A stretch of 12,649 nt of DNA from a bacterium (GTDB taxonomy: Bacteria > JAUVQV01 > DATDCY01): positions 1 through 12,649 of the forward strand of contig DATDCY010000297.1 of NCBI GenBank assembly GCA_036524115.1, in the 5' to 3' direction. The position numbers and the translations under genes are program-made. A model generated the notes under the pieces. The model worked only from the letters and a program-made list of their open reading frames with translations. It was not told where the DNA came from and searched no databases. Shown one piece after another: positions 4,833 through 12,320 of this stretch. The first letter of the stretch is position 1. Each line of letters starts with the position of its first letter.

Positions 4833-7150
4833 GCAGGCGGGAGCTGGCGGGCGCCGCGACGGCGATCGCGGTCTTCCTCGCCATCAGCGCGTACCTCGGC
4901 AGCGTCGACGTCTTCACCGCCGACTACGCGGCGACCGGGGCGCGGATGGCGCTCTACAACCTCGCCCGGACCGCGTTCATCCCGTACTTCATCTGGCTGG
5001 TCGCGGGCACGGGCTGGCTCTCCCTGGCGGCGCTGCGCCGCTTCGGGGTGCGCTTCGATCTGGGGTGGGCGGACCGCTGCCTGCTCGGCTTCTTCCTCGG
5101 CGCGGCCGTGCTCACGGTCGCGATGCTGCCGCTGGGCTTCGCGAACCTCTACTACCGGCCGACGGCCCTGCTCCTCGCGGTGCCCATCCTGGCCTTCTCG
5201 TTCCCGCATCTGCTGCGCGAGGCGCGCGAGGCGGCGGCCCTGCTGCGCGGGCTCCTCGCGCCGGGGCGGCGCCTGGAGGCGGCCGTCGGCACGCTGCTGG
5301 CCGCCGCGCTGCTCGCCGTCGCCGCGGTGCTGCTGCTCACGCGCGCGCTCTACCCCGGCGAGGCCTCCAACGACGCCTACGAGATCTACTGGCCGTACCA
5401 GCGCCTCGTCGTGCAGTCCCACGGCATCTGGCCGAACGACATCTGGTACATGTTCTACGGCTACAAGACCATGGGCCTGAACTTCCTCGCGATGCTGCTG
5501 GCGGACGACACCGCCTGTCAGCTCGTGACCTTCTGCCTGCTGCTCGCGGGCGTCGGGGCGGTGGTCTCGCTCGCGCGCAAGGCCTGCGGGGACCGCACCT
5601 GGGCGCTGCTCGCCGGCGTCGCGTCCATCGCCTGCTTCCCCTTCAGCAACCCCGAGTGGGGGGCGTTCCAGTCGCACCACATCCAGGCCGGCGCCTGGCT
5701 GGTCGCCGCCTGCTGGATGGCCGTGCTCACGTTCGACCGCACCGAGGCCGACCGCCGCGGCTGGTTCCTCGTGTGGCTCGCGGTCATGGTCGGCGAGGCG
5801 CTCTTCTTCCCGCTCTTCCTGGTATTCGTCGCGCCCATGCTCGGCGTGCTCTGCCTCGGGTACCTCGCGGCGCGCCGCCTGCCCGAGACGCGCGGGGTCT
5901 TCATCGCCGCGGCGGGGGCCGGCGCGGCGACGGCGGGCCTGCTGCTCCTCAACTACCTGATCGCCGGCATGTTCCTCGAGAACCCGCTGCGCCCGATGTG
6001 GACGCTCGCCGACCAGGCGCGCTTCGCGCGGTGGTGGACGCCGCTGTTCCCGATGTTCTACCTCGAGGGATCGGCGCCGACCACCGGCGGCGTGAGCCTC
6101 TCGGGCTTCCTGGCGCACGACCTGCGATACTGGCTGCGGCTCTTCCGGGTGGACACCCTCGGCGCGCTCTGGCCGCACTGGGGGGCGCCGCTGGCGCTGG
6201 CGGGGGTCGGCATCGCCGCCGCCGTGGCGCGCCCCGCCGCGGTCACGGTCCGCTGGCTGCGGCTGGCGCCCGTGGCGGTGCCGCTGCTGGTGTGCCTGGT
6301 CATCTCGGACTCCGGTCACCCCTCCTCCGTCTACCGCAACTACGGCTTCGTCTGCTTCCTGCTGCCGGTGGTGCTCTGCGCGCTGTGGCAGACCGCCTTC
6401 CAGTGGCTCACCCCGCGGCGCGCGCGGGCGGCGCTCGGCGCGGCGGCGGTGCTCGTCGCCGCCGGCTTCTCGCTGAACCTGGCGGTGCAGCGGGCGGCGA
6501 AGTACCGCCCCCCCGGGGTCCCCTCGCGCTGGTCGGACTTCGCGGGGTTCGCGGCGGGGGAGATCTCGACGCGCGAGGCGCTGGCACGCGGCGACGGCCT
6601 CTGGCCGGTGGCCGAGTCCGCGCGGGACCTCGTCGGGATGCAGGCGCGGATCCTCTGCCTCAACCGCCCCGGGGCCGACGGCTCCTTCCTCTTCCCGGGC
6701 GACGGGCTCCTGAGCCAGCCCTCGCGCACGAGCTTCGGCGGGAAGTGGGACGTGGTCGTCTTCGGGGGGGCGGACCGCGCGGCGGCGGTGCTCAAGGAGC
6801 AGCGCATCGACTACGTCCTGGTCGACTTCTCGATGCCGCTCTGGGGCCTCGTGCCCTTCGGGCCGCTGTTCGACCCGGACCACCTGGCCGAGCGTTTCGA
6901 CCTCGTCGGCTGGGGCGGGAACGCCTGCGTCCTCACCTGGCGCGGCCAGGGCCGGCAGCCGCTGCCGCCGTGGGTCGCCGAGAACCTGCGCCAGCGGGTC
7001 CGCGCGGACGTCCGCCGGGCGGACCCGGGCTGGAACGGGATCTGGGGCCGTCTCTACGACACGATGGCGGCGATCCGGACCTTCAACGAGGGCAAGCCCT
7101 ACCCCTGGCAGCGCCCCGACGGGCTGCCGCGCGTCAGGGGCTGGCAGTAG
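4829..7150 (+). CDS. Large polytopic membrane protein, GT-C glycosyltransferase-like
   Basis: Encodes 773 residues from a GTG start that forms a GTGA overlap with the reductase stop. Roughly 13-15 hydrophobic segments run from about residue 6 to 560, and a soluble tail of about 200 residues follows. After the fifth segment a polar loop reads YPGEASNDAYEIYWP (E178, D182, E185). It leads into a Trp/Tyr-rich stretch, in the manner of the acidic first loop of lipid-phosphosugar-dependent GT-C enzymes. Here that loop comes later in the chain, so membership of the GT-C fold is inferred, not shown. The tail contains a YVLVDFSMPLWGLVPFGPLF segment. By context (methyltransferase, sugar reductase) it could transfer a sugar from a polyprenyl carrier on the outer face of the inner membrane; a polymerase or other glycan-handling membrane protein is an alternative. 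Its last 17 bases overlap the YfhO gene on the other strand. Confidence 0.85.
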   Translation: MSRRELAGAATAIAVFLAISAYLGSVDVFTADYAATGARMALYNLARTAFIPYFIWLVAGTGWLSLAALRRFGVRFDLGWADRCLLGFFLGAAVLTVAMLPLGFANLYYRPTALLLAVPILAFSFPHLLREAREAAALLRGLLAPGRRLEAAVGTLLAAALLAVAAVLLLTRALYPGEASNDAYEIYWPYQRLVVQSHGIWPNDIWYMFYGYKTMGLNFLAMLLADDTACQLVTFCLLLAGVGAVVSLARKACGDRTWALLAGVASIACFPFSNPEWGAFQSHHIQAGAWLVAACWMAVLTFDRTEADRRGWFLVWLAVMVGEALFFPLFLVFVAPMLGVLCLGYLAARRLPETRGVFIAAAGAGAATAGLLLLNYLIAGMFLENPLRPMWTLADQARFARWWTPLFPMFYLEGSAPTTGGVSLSGFLAHDLRYWLRLFRVDTLGALWPHWGAPLALAGVGIAAAVARPAAVTVRWLRLAPVAVPLLVCLVISDSGHPSSVYRNYGFVCFLLPVVLCALWQTAFQWLTPRRARAALGAAAVLVAAGFSLNLAVQRAAKYRPPGVPSRWSDFAGFAAGEISTREALARGDGLWPVAESARDLVGMQARILCLNRPGADGSFLFPGDGLLSQPSRTSFGGKWDVVVFGGADRAAAVLKEQRIDYVLVDFSMPLWGLVPFGPLFDPDHLAERFDLVGWGGNACVLTWRGQGRQPLPPWVAENLRQRVRADVRRADPGWNGIWGRLYDTMAAIRTFNEGKPYPWQRPDGLPRVRGWQ

Positions 7151-9617
7151 GCGGCGCCGGCGCGGCCGCGCGCCGACCGCGCCAGAGCACGTACGCCAGC
7201 CCGCCGCCAACGAGGAACAGGCCGGCGAGCGTCAGCGCCAGTCCGCGGCGCAGGGGCGCCGACACGTAGCGGAAGACCACCGCGTGCCGACCGGCCGGCA
7301 GCGGCACCGCGCGGTACGCGTAGTCGGCGCGCTCGATGGGGACCTCCCTCCCGTCGACCTCGGCGCGCCAGCCCGGATACCAGGAGTCGGTGAGGACGAG
7401 CCACCCCGCCGTTGAGAGCTCCGCCGTCAACGCCACGGCGTCGGGCTCGTAGCGATCCGTCGCGACGCGGGGCGCGAAGGTCGGGGCGCCGACGCCGGCG
7501 CGGAAGGCCGGGTCCGGGTCGCGCTCGAGGACCACCTCGCCGCGCATGTCGAAGGCTTCGCTGCCAAGGTACGCGAGCGCGCCGTCGGGGTCCGGGCGGA
7601 CAACGGCGCGGTGCACCGCGAAGGCGCGCGGCAGGGCTGACAGGTTCTCGTAGATATCCATGTCGCTGCGGTGCGCGAGCCGGAACCGGGGGTCGGCGAT
7701 CGCGCTCCCGGGGGCTGTCAGCACGTAGCGGACGTTGAGCAGGTCGAAGAGCCGCGGACCCGGGCCCCCGAAGACGATCCAGCGGTCGAAGCGCGCGCCG
7801 GAGAAGGCGGCCTGGCCGTAGCGGATGAAGGACAGGAGCTTCCCGACCCGCTCCGGGTAGAAGCTGCTGTACCCCCCGACCTCCTGGATCTCGAACGGGG
7901 CCATCGTGTTCACGAGCAGACCGCGGCTGCCGTCGAGCAGCACGCGGAAGGGGCCGGGCTGCCGCTGGAGGAAGTCGATCGAGGGCGTGCGCGGGTAGAC
8001 CTGCTCAGCCGGCACGATCGCGTTGTACCCCCAGCCGAAGCCGGTCAGGTCGTAGACGAGCAGCGCGACGAGCAGGGAGGCACCGGCGAGGCGGGCGCGC
8101 CGGTCCCGCGCGAGGACCGCCAGGGCGCCGAGGCCCACGGAGGCCAGCAGCAGGAGGAGGGGCCGCAGGATCAGCGCCGAGAAGGGGCGGCGCAGGCGCG
8201 CGAGCCCTTCGATCGCGTACGGCATGGCCGCCGCCTCGCGGTCGAACCAGCGGATCCAGCCCGGGGTGGCGCCGGCGAACGCGACCAGGGCGCCGAGCGC
8301 CGCCAGGGCGGCGGCGCCGGAGAGAAAGAGCGTCCGGCGCCTGCCCTCGAGCCGCCCGAGCGCGGAGACGCCGAGGCCGGCGGCGGCGGCGCCCGCGAAC
8401 ATGAAGAGGAACGCCAGGCGCGTGGGGTTCATCCGGTCCATCCCCGGCACGAGCGCGAAGAACGGATAGTAGAGCACGGTGCCCGTGAGCAGCGCGAGCA
8501 GCACGGCGAGCGCGCCGAGGTGGAAGCGCCCGGCCGCGTTCTTGGGCGCGGCGAGCGCGGCGAGCACGCCCACCAGCGTCGGGACGCCGAGGTAGATGCA
8601 CAGCTCGTTGTAGTTCATGTACTCCTGCGTCGGCAGCCGCGGCGCGAACCCCATGCCCAGCGGCGGGCTGCCGAAGAAGTCGGGGAAGACCAGGGTCACC
8701 AGGTAGCGGAAGGGGACGCGCGCAAGCGTGTCGAAGAACGTCGAGAACGTGAAGGCGCGCGCGACGCGGCTGCTGTGCCGGATGAGGTCGAGGTCCGGCA
8801 GCAGCCCGACGGCCGAGATCAGCGCGCCGCCCGCGCAGGTGATCGCGAAGCAGGCGGCGACGCGCAGGACCCCCGCGCGCCCCTGCCCGCCGAGGTGCGC
8901 CCGCAGCATGAGGAACAGCGCGTAGAAGCCGGCGAGCAGGCCGGCGTAGATGAGGTACTGGATCATGCCCATCAGCGCCATGGTCCCCAGCACGAGCGCC
9001 CCGGCGAAGCCGTAGCGCAGGCCCCGCGGTCGCAGCGTGCGCTCCATGAACAGCAGCAGCAGGGGGAGAAAGGCCGCGGTGTAGGGGACGCTCTCGAATT
9101 CGAGCCAGACCATGACGCAGCCGTTGAACATGTAGACCACGGCGCCGAAGAGCGCGCCGACGATCTCCGCGCCGACCTCCCGCAGGTAGAGGTACATGAA
9201 GGCGCCCATCGCCGCGACGTGCAGGATGAGCCCCCACATGAAGGCGTCGGTGGGCGTGAGGAAGCGGTGCAGCAGCAGCTTGACCGGGTAGGCGCGCCCG
9301 GGCGCGCCGCTCATCGAGGTGACGTCGGTCGCCGGCAGGCCCGTGAGCAGGTACGGGTTCCACTGCGCGGGCCACCCGCTCGTGAGCTGGTGGTTGTAGA
9401 GCCCCGCGAAGTTGGCGTTCACCGGGTCGGTGATCAGCGTGTTCTGCGCGCGGAAGCCGGGCGGGGCGTACGCGCCCCAGGGGACGTGCTGGTAGAGGGC
9501 GTCCCCCGCAAGGAAGACCTTCCCCTGCAGCAGGTAGGGGGCGAAGAAGAGCGCGGCCGCGAGCACGACGAGCGCGAGCGGCCCCCACTGCCGGGGCCAG
9601 GTGCCGGGCGCCCTCAT
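7134..9617 (-). CDS. YfhO-family polytopic membrane protein (GT-C-type)
   Basis: Encodes 827 residues. TM1 (about 12-30) is followed by a loop with GDALYQHVPW (D39), the conserved acidic first loop of YfhO-like proteins. Next come an Asn/Pro-rich extracellular loop (WNPYLLTGLP) and about a dozen further hydrophobic segments. The C-terminal beta-rich domain has the YfhO hallmarks WLVLTDSWYPGWRAEVDG and YRAVPLPAGRHAVVFRY, then a last TM helix and an RRGR-type basic end. In Firmicutes, YfhO works with the GT2 enzyme CsbB to glycosylate lipoteichoic acid from a lipid-linked sugar. By analogy this protein may add a sugar to an envelope polymer outside the membrane; the acceptor here is unknown. 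Its ATG overlaps the stop of the GT2 gene (ATGA), with no separate ribosome site, so translation is probably coupled. The 3' end overlaps the convergent membrane-protein gene by 17 bases. Confidence 0.92.
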   Translation of the reverse strand: MRAPGTWPRQWGPLALVVLAAALFFAPYLLQGKVFLAGDALYQHVPWGAYAPPGFRAQNTLITDPVNANFAGLYNHQLTSGWPAQWNPYLLTGLPATDVTSMSGAPGRAYPVKLLLHRFLTPTDAFMWGLILHVAAMGAFMYLYLREVGAEIVGALFGAVVYMFNGCVMVWLEFESVPYTAAFLPLLLLFMERTLRPRGLRYGFAGALVLGTMALMGMIQYLIYAGLLAGFYALFLMLRAHLGGQGRAGVLRVAACFAITCAGGALISAVGLLPDLDLIRHSSRVARAFTFSTFFDTLARVPFRYLVTLVFPDFFGSPPLGMGFAPRLPTQEYMNYNELCIYLGVPTLVGVLAALAAPKNAAGRFHLGALAVLLALLTGTVLYYPFFALVPGMDRMNPTRLAFLFMFAGAAAAGLGVSALGRLEGRRRTLFLSGAAALAALGALVAFAGATPGWIRWFDREAAAMPYAIEGLARLRRPFSALILRPLLLLLASVGLGALAVLARDRRARLAGASLLVALLVYDLTGFGWGYNAIVPAEQVYPRTPSIDFLQRQPGPFRVLLDGSRGLLVNTMAPFEIQEVGGYSSFYPERVGKLLSFIRYGQAAFSGARFDRWIVFGGPGPRLFDLLNVRYVLTAPGSAIADPRFRLAHRSDMDIYENLSALPRAFAVHRAVVRPDPDGALAYLGSEAFDMRGEVVLERDPDPAFRAGVGAPTFAPRVATDRYEPDAVALTAELSTAGWLVLTDSWYPGWRAEVDGREVPIERADYAYRAVPLPAGRHAVVFRYVSAPLRRGLALTLAGLFLVGGGLAYVLWRGRRAAAPAPPTASP

Positions 9618-10438
9618 GTGCGCCCGGGCCGCCCCGTCGCGCCCCCCCCCGCCGGGGGCGGCGGCCCGGGGAAGACCTCGCGCGGCCGCGGGATGCTCTT
9701 GCGGAAGAGGACGGCGCGCACGCGCCGGAAGACGATCTCGAGGAGCGTGTGCATGACCGAGAGCAGGTTGCGCAGCGACAGCGCCGTGGACCGGCCGACC
9801 TTGCGGTCGTGCGAGCGGTGGTCGATCTGCGCGTAGGTCACCCCCTCGCCCAGCAGGCGGGTGATCACGTCGGCCTGGAAGCCGAAGCCGTAGGTGACCG
9901 GCGCGAAGCGCATGACGTGGTAGCGCAGGTAGATCGGCAGCGCGTTGTAGTACTTGAGCCGGTAGCCGCTGATGGCGTTGACGAGGAAGGTGAACGTCCG
10001 CGAGATCGTCTTGCGCAGCCGCGTCTTGCCCTCGACGTTCTCCTGCAGCTGGTAGGGGATGACCAGGTCCGCGGCGCCGACGTGGGAGAAGAGCGTCACC
10101 AGCGACTCGAGGCTCTCCGCGTTGTCGCCGCAGCAGAGCCGGTAGTACCTGCCGCTGCCCAGGAACGCGCCGTTGACGAAATTGGACGCCAGCCCCTGGT
10201 TCGTCGCGTTGCGGTACAGCCGGATGCTCTCCCCCGGGTGGCGCGCGATCGTCCGCTCGATGACCGCGACCGAGTCGTCCCGGGAGCAGTCGTCGATGAC
10301 GATGACCTCGAAGTCGCGCCCCGCCTGGCGCAGCGCCGCCACGACGGTGTCGATCGTGTCGCCGATGAACTCGGCCTCGTTGTAGCAGGTGATGGCGACC
10401 GTGATCTCGTGCCGGTGCTGCAGCGGGTCGGTCAGCAT
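9614..10438 (-). CDS. Family 2 glycosyltransferase, polyprenyl-phosphate-sugar-synthase-like
   Basis: Encodes 274 residues. The GT-A fold is evident: VAITCYNEAEFI (14-25) is the first nucleotide-binding strand, VIVIDDCSRDDS (45-56) carries D49/D50, and YYRLCCGDNAE has D105 at the place of the DxD metal site. FQADVI and the basic DHRSHDRKVGRST segment match the acceptor-side elements of DPM1-like enzymes that make polyprenyl-phosphate sugars. The C-terminal 25 residues are Pro/Gly-rich low complexity, and the two C-terminal TM helices of CsbB/GtrB proteins are not obvious. It should act at the cytoplasmic face of the inner membrane. It overlaps the YfhO gene by four bases, so the two probably work in sequence. 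A GGAGAGGG 11 bases before the ATG is a weak ribosome site. The 70 bases before it, up to the dehydrogenase gene, are GC-rich and hold nothing I can identify. Confidence 0.92.
   Translation of the reverse strand: MLTDPLQHRHEITVAITCYNEAEFIGDTIDTVVAALRQAGRDFEVIVIDDCSRDDSVAVIERTIARHPGESIRLYRNATNQGLASNFVNGAFLGSGRYYRLCCGDNAESLESLVTLFSHVGAADLVIPYQLQENVEGKTRLRKTISRTFTFLVNAISGYRLKYYNALPIYLRYHVMRFAPVTYGFGFQADVITRLLGEGVTYAQIDHRSHDRKVGRSTALSLRNLLSVMHTLLEIVFRRVRAVLFRKSIPRPREVFPGPPPPAGGGATGRPGRT
9642..9650 (-). repeat. G9 homopolymer near the end of the GT2 gene
   Basis: Nine consecutive C on the plus strand (G9 in the message) encode part of the Gly run PPPPAGGG, 25 bases before the YfhO ATG. It is the longest homopolymer I see in the window. 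A -1 slip here reads on without a stop into YfhO. Confidence 0.9.
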
Positions 10439-10508
10439 GTTCGCCGGGGCCCTCTCCGCCGCGGCGACCGGCGCGGGTCACGCGCGGGCCGCCGGGGCTG
10501 GGGATGCC

Positions 10509-11537
10509 TCACATGTCGATGATGACCCGTCCCGCGCCCCCGGCGCGGATGAGGTCGAGCGCGTCGTTGATGCGCTCCAGCGGGAAGTGGTGGGTGATCA
10601 GCTCCTTGAGCTGCAGCTTCCCGCGGCGGTAGAGATTGAGGTAGCGCGGGATGTCGCGCGCGGGCTGGGTGCGGCCGCCCTCGGTGCCCTTGAGCACCTT
10701 CTCGAAGTGCAGGGGCAGCGAGTAGATCGTGATCTTCTCCTTGCCCTTGGGCACGCCGACGAGGATCGTGCGCCCGCGCGGCGAGGTCGCCTCGTAGGCC
10801 TCCTCGATGATGCGCGGCAGCCCCGTGGTCTCGACGATGACGTCCGCGCCCTCGGGACCGGCGATGCGGCGGATCTCCTCGAGGACGTTCTGCTTCTCCG
10901 AGTTGATCGTGTGCGTCGCCCCGAACCGCGCGGCCATCGCGAGCTTGGCCTCGACGCGGTCGATGGCGATGATCGGCCAGGCCGCCATCAGCGCCGCGCC
11001 CTGCACCACGTTCAGGCCGACGCCGCCGACGCCGCAGACCGCGAGCGACTCGCCGGGCTTGAGCGCGGCGTCGTTCGTGAGCACGCCCATCGCCGTCGTC
11101 ACCGCGCAGCCCATCAGGGCGGCGACCTCGAATTCGATGTCGGGGGCGATCGCCGTCACCCGGTTCTCCGAGACCACCGCGCGCTCCTGGAAGGTCGTGA
11201 CCCAGCCGGCGTTCACCGTCCGGTCGCCCCAGCGGTACTTCGGCGCCGCGGAGTCGATCCCCGGCCCCTTGCGCCAGTGCAGCACGACGTGGTCGCCCGG
11301 CTTGACGTGGCGCACGCCGGGGCCGATCTCCTCGACCACGCCGCCGCCCTCGTGCCCGAGCAGGTGCGGCAGGAACTTGTCGGGTCCCTTCACCGCGTCG
11401 ATCTCGCCGATCTGCGCGCCGCAGATGCCGCTGCGGTGGATGCGCACCAGGACCTGGCCGCACTCGAGCCGCTCGGGCAGCGCGATGTCGGCCACGACGA
11501 GCGGCTTCTTGCTCTCGACCAGGATCGCCGCCTTCAT
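10509..11537 (-). CDS. Medium-chain zinc-dependent alcohol dehydrogenase without the structural-zinc lobe
   Basis: Encodes 342 residues, normal for the MDR superfamily. Catalytic zinc ligands are visible: C39 in SGICGAQ, H62-E63 in GHEGGG, and C144 in ALMGCAVTT, the class ADH third ligand. The cofactor fold has VCGVGGVG (167-174) and ends strand 2 with D193, which favours NAD(H) over NADP(H). The usual four-Cys structural-zinc loop is absent: the segment from about 88 to 110 (a KGPGID and KYRWGD region) has no Cys. The enzyme should oxidise an alcohol or reduce a carbonyl in the cytoplasm. Between a methyltransferase and a glycosyltransferase, a role in sugar or polyol conversion is a fair inference, but substrate specificity cannot be read. 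It starts 16 bases after the methyltransferase stop, so the two are surely cotranscribed. Its ribosome site (AAGGGG) is modest. Confidence 0.93.
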   Translation of the reverse strand: MKAAILVESKKPLVVADIALPERLECGQVLVRIHRSGICGAQIGEIDAVKGPDKFLPHLLGHEGGGVVEEIGPGVRHVKPGDHVVLHWRKGPGIDSAAPKYRWGDRTVNAGWVTTFQERAVVSENRVTAIAPDIEFEVAALMGCAVTTAMGVLTNDAALKPGESLAVCGVGGVGLNVVQGAALMAAWPIIAIDRVEAKLAMAARFGATHTINSEKQNVLEEIRRIAGPEGADVIVETTGLPRIIEEAYEATSPRGRTILVGVPKGKEKITIYSLPLHFEKVLKGTEGGRTQPARDIPRYLNLYRRGKLQLKELITHHFPLERINDALDLIRAGGAGRVIIDM

Positions 11538-11553
11538 GTGCCCGCCCCTTCGC

Positions 11554-12219
11554 CTACTCGAAGAAGATCAGCGAGTAGTCGCCGGTGTAGCCGGCGAGCG
11601 TGTAGAGGAACCACTCCCACTCCTCGGGGCTGTAGAAGCAGCGCCCGGTGAGCACCCAGTACATCAGGTTCACCTGCTCCTCCTCGTTGCGGAAGGACTC
11701 GGTGCAGATGTACTTGTGCTTGCGGCTGACGCGCTCGATCTCCTTGGCCGCCTTCACGACGTCGAAGGCGTGGAGGTTGTGGATGCAGTTGATCGAATAG
11801 ACCAGGTCGAAGCTCTTGTCCGGGAAGGGCAGCTCGCGCATGTCCGCCTTCTTGAGGAAGGGCTTGATCTCCTCCTTGGCGTGCTCCAGGCCGTAGTCGG
11901 AGGTGTCGATCCCGTGCACCTCGAGCCCGGGCAGCTCCTGGGTGAAGTCGTACGCCAGGAAGCCCTTGCCGCAGCCGACGTCCAGGACCCGGTCGCCCGC
12001 CTTGAGGCCGTAGTGGTCGATCATGGCGCGCGCCACCTTGCGCCAGCGGCCGTCGTACTTGTAGCCGCCGTAGCCGAACTTGCGGTCCCCGTCCCAGTAG
12101 TCGTAGCCGTACTGGCGCGAGATCCGGATGGCCTCGGCCTTCGGGTACTCGTTCACGCGGGCCAGGTAGTCGCGCTTCGTGGCCTTGTGGATGACGCTCA
12201 GGAAATCAACGTATGCCAT
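11554..12219 (-). CDS. Class I SAM-dependent methyltransferase (first gene of the minus-strand operon)
   Basis: Encodes 221 residues. Motif I is VLDVGCGKG at 78-86, the beta-2 acidic residue is D105 in VHGIDTSD, and ADMRELPFPDKSFDLVYSI supplies motif II/III and the post-motif strand. A Tyr/Gly-rich N-terminal segment (YGYDYWDGDRKFGYGGYKYD at about 37-56) precedes the fold and probably contacts substrate. It differs from the methyltransferase at 3236, so the two are not recent duplicates. The C-terminal part is acidic and aromatic (CFYSPEEWEWFLY). I recall similar small methyltransferases next to lipopolysaccharide-type genes, but no exact substrate can be given. The start has a strong AGGAGG four bases upstream. 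This gene, the dehydrogenase, the GT2 and YfhO run in one direction with gaps of 16, 70 and -4 bases. Confidence 0.92.
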   Translation of the reverse strand: MAYVDFLSVIHKATKRDYLARVNEYPKAEAIRISRQYGYDYWDGDRKFGYGGYKYDGRWRKVARAMIDHYGLKAGDRVLDVGCGKGFLAYDFTQELPGLEVHGIDTSDYGLEHAKEEIKPFLKKADMRELPFPDKSFDLVYSINCIHNLHAFDVVKAAKEIERVSRKHKYICTESFRNEEEQVNLMYWVLTGRCFYSPEEWEWFLYTLAGYTGDYSLIFFE

Positions 12220-12223
12220 GTCC

Positions 12224-12229
12224 CCTCCT
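12224..12229 (-). promoter_or_regulatory. Ribosome binding site of the methyltransferase at 12219
   Basis: The minus strand reads AGGAGGGGAC immediately before the ATG. The perfect AGGAGG core lies four bases from the start, which confirms that start. Confidence 0.75.
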
Positions 12230-12291
12230 GACGGTGCCGGCCCGGCCGCGCTGCGCCGCCGGGGCTTCCGGGTCCAGTGTCCAAGTTGTGA

Positions 12292-12320
12292 AAGATATCA
12301 CGGCGGGGCACCCCGATCAA
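12292..12320 (-). promoter_or_regulatory. Sigma70-like promoter for the minus-strand glycan operon
   Basis: On the minus strand TTGATC (12320-12315, four of six matches to TTGACA) is followed by exactly 17 bases and TATCTT (12297-12292, four of six with T1, A2 and T6 kept). The element lies in the only A/T-richer patch of the gap and overlaps the stop codon of the upstream gene. It predicts a transcript start near 12285 and a leader of about 65 bases. Confidence 0.5.

Noticed and set aside
7160-7171. Perfect 12-base palindrome GCGCGGCCGCGC just after the plus-strand operon
   Set aside because: It has no loop and no T tract, so it is not a terminator, and such palindromes are frequent in GC-rich DNA.
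3194-7210. A 1,338-codon open frame on the minus strand opposite the plus-strand operon
   Set aside because: Its translation is Arg/Ala/Gly/Glu-rich low complexity with no domain, and it lies antisense to three genes with clear motifs. Long antisense frames are expected at this GC content.
7671-9836. A 721-codon plus-strand frame opposite the YfhO gene
   Set aside because: It is charged low-complexity sequence (Glu/Arg/Gln-rich), antisense to a well-supported membrane protein.
10439-10508. GC-rich inverted segments in the gap between the dehydrogenase and GT2 genes as a terminator
   Set aside because: The pairing is imperfect and no U-rich tract follows. Read-through within one operon is more likely.
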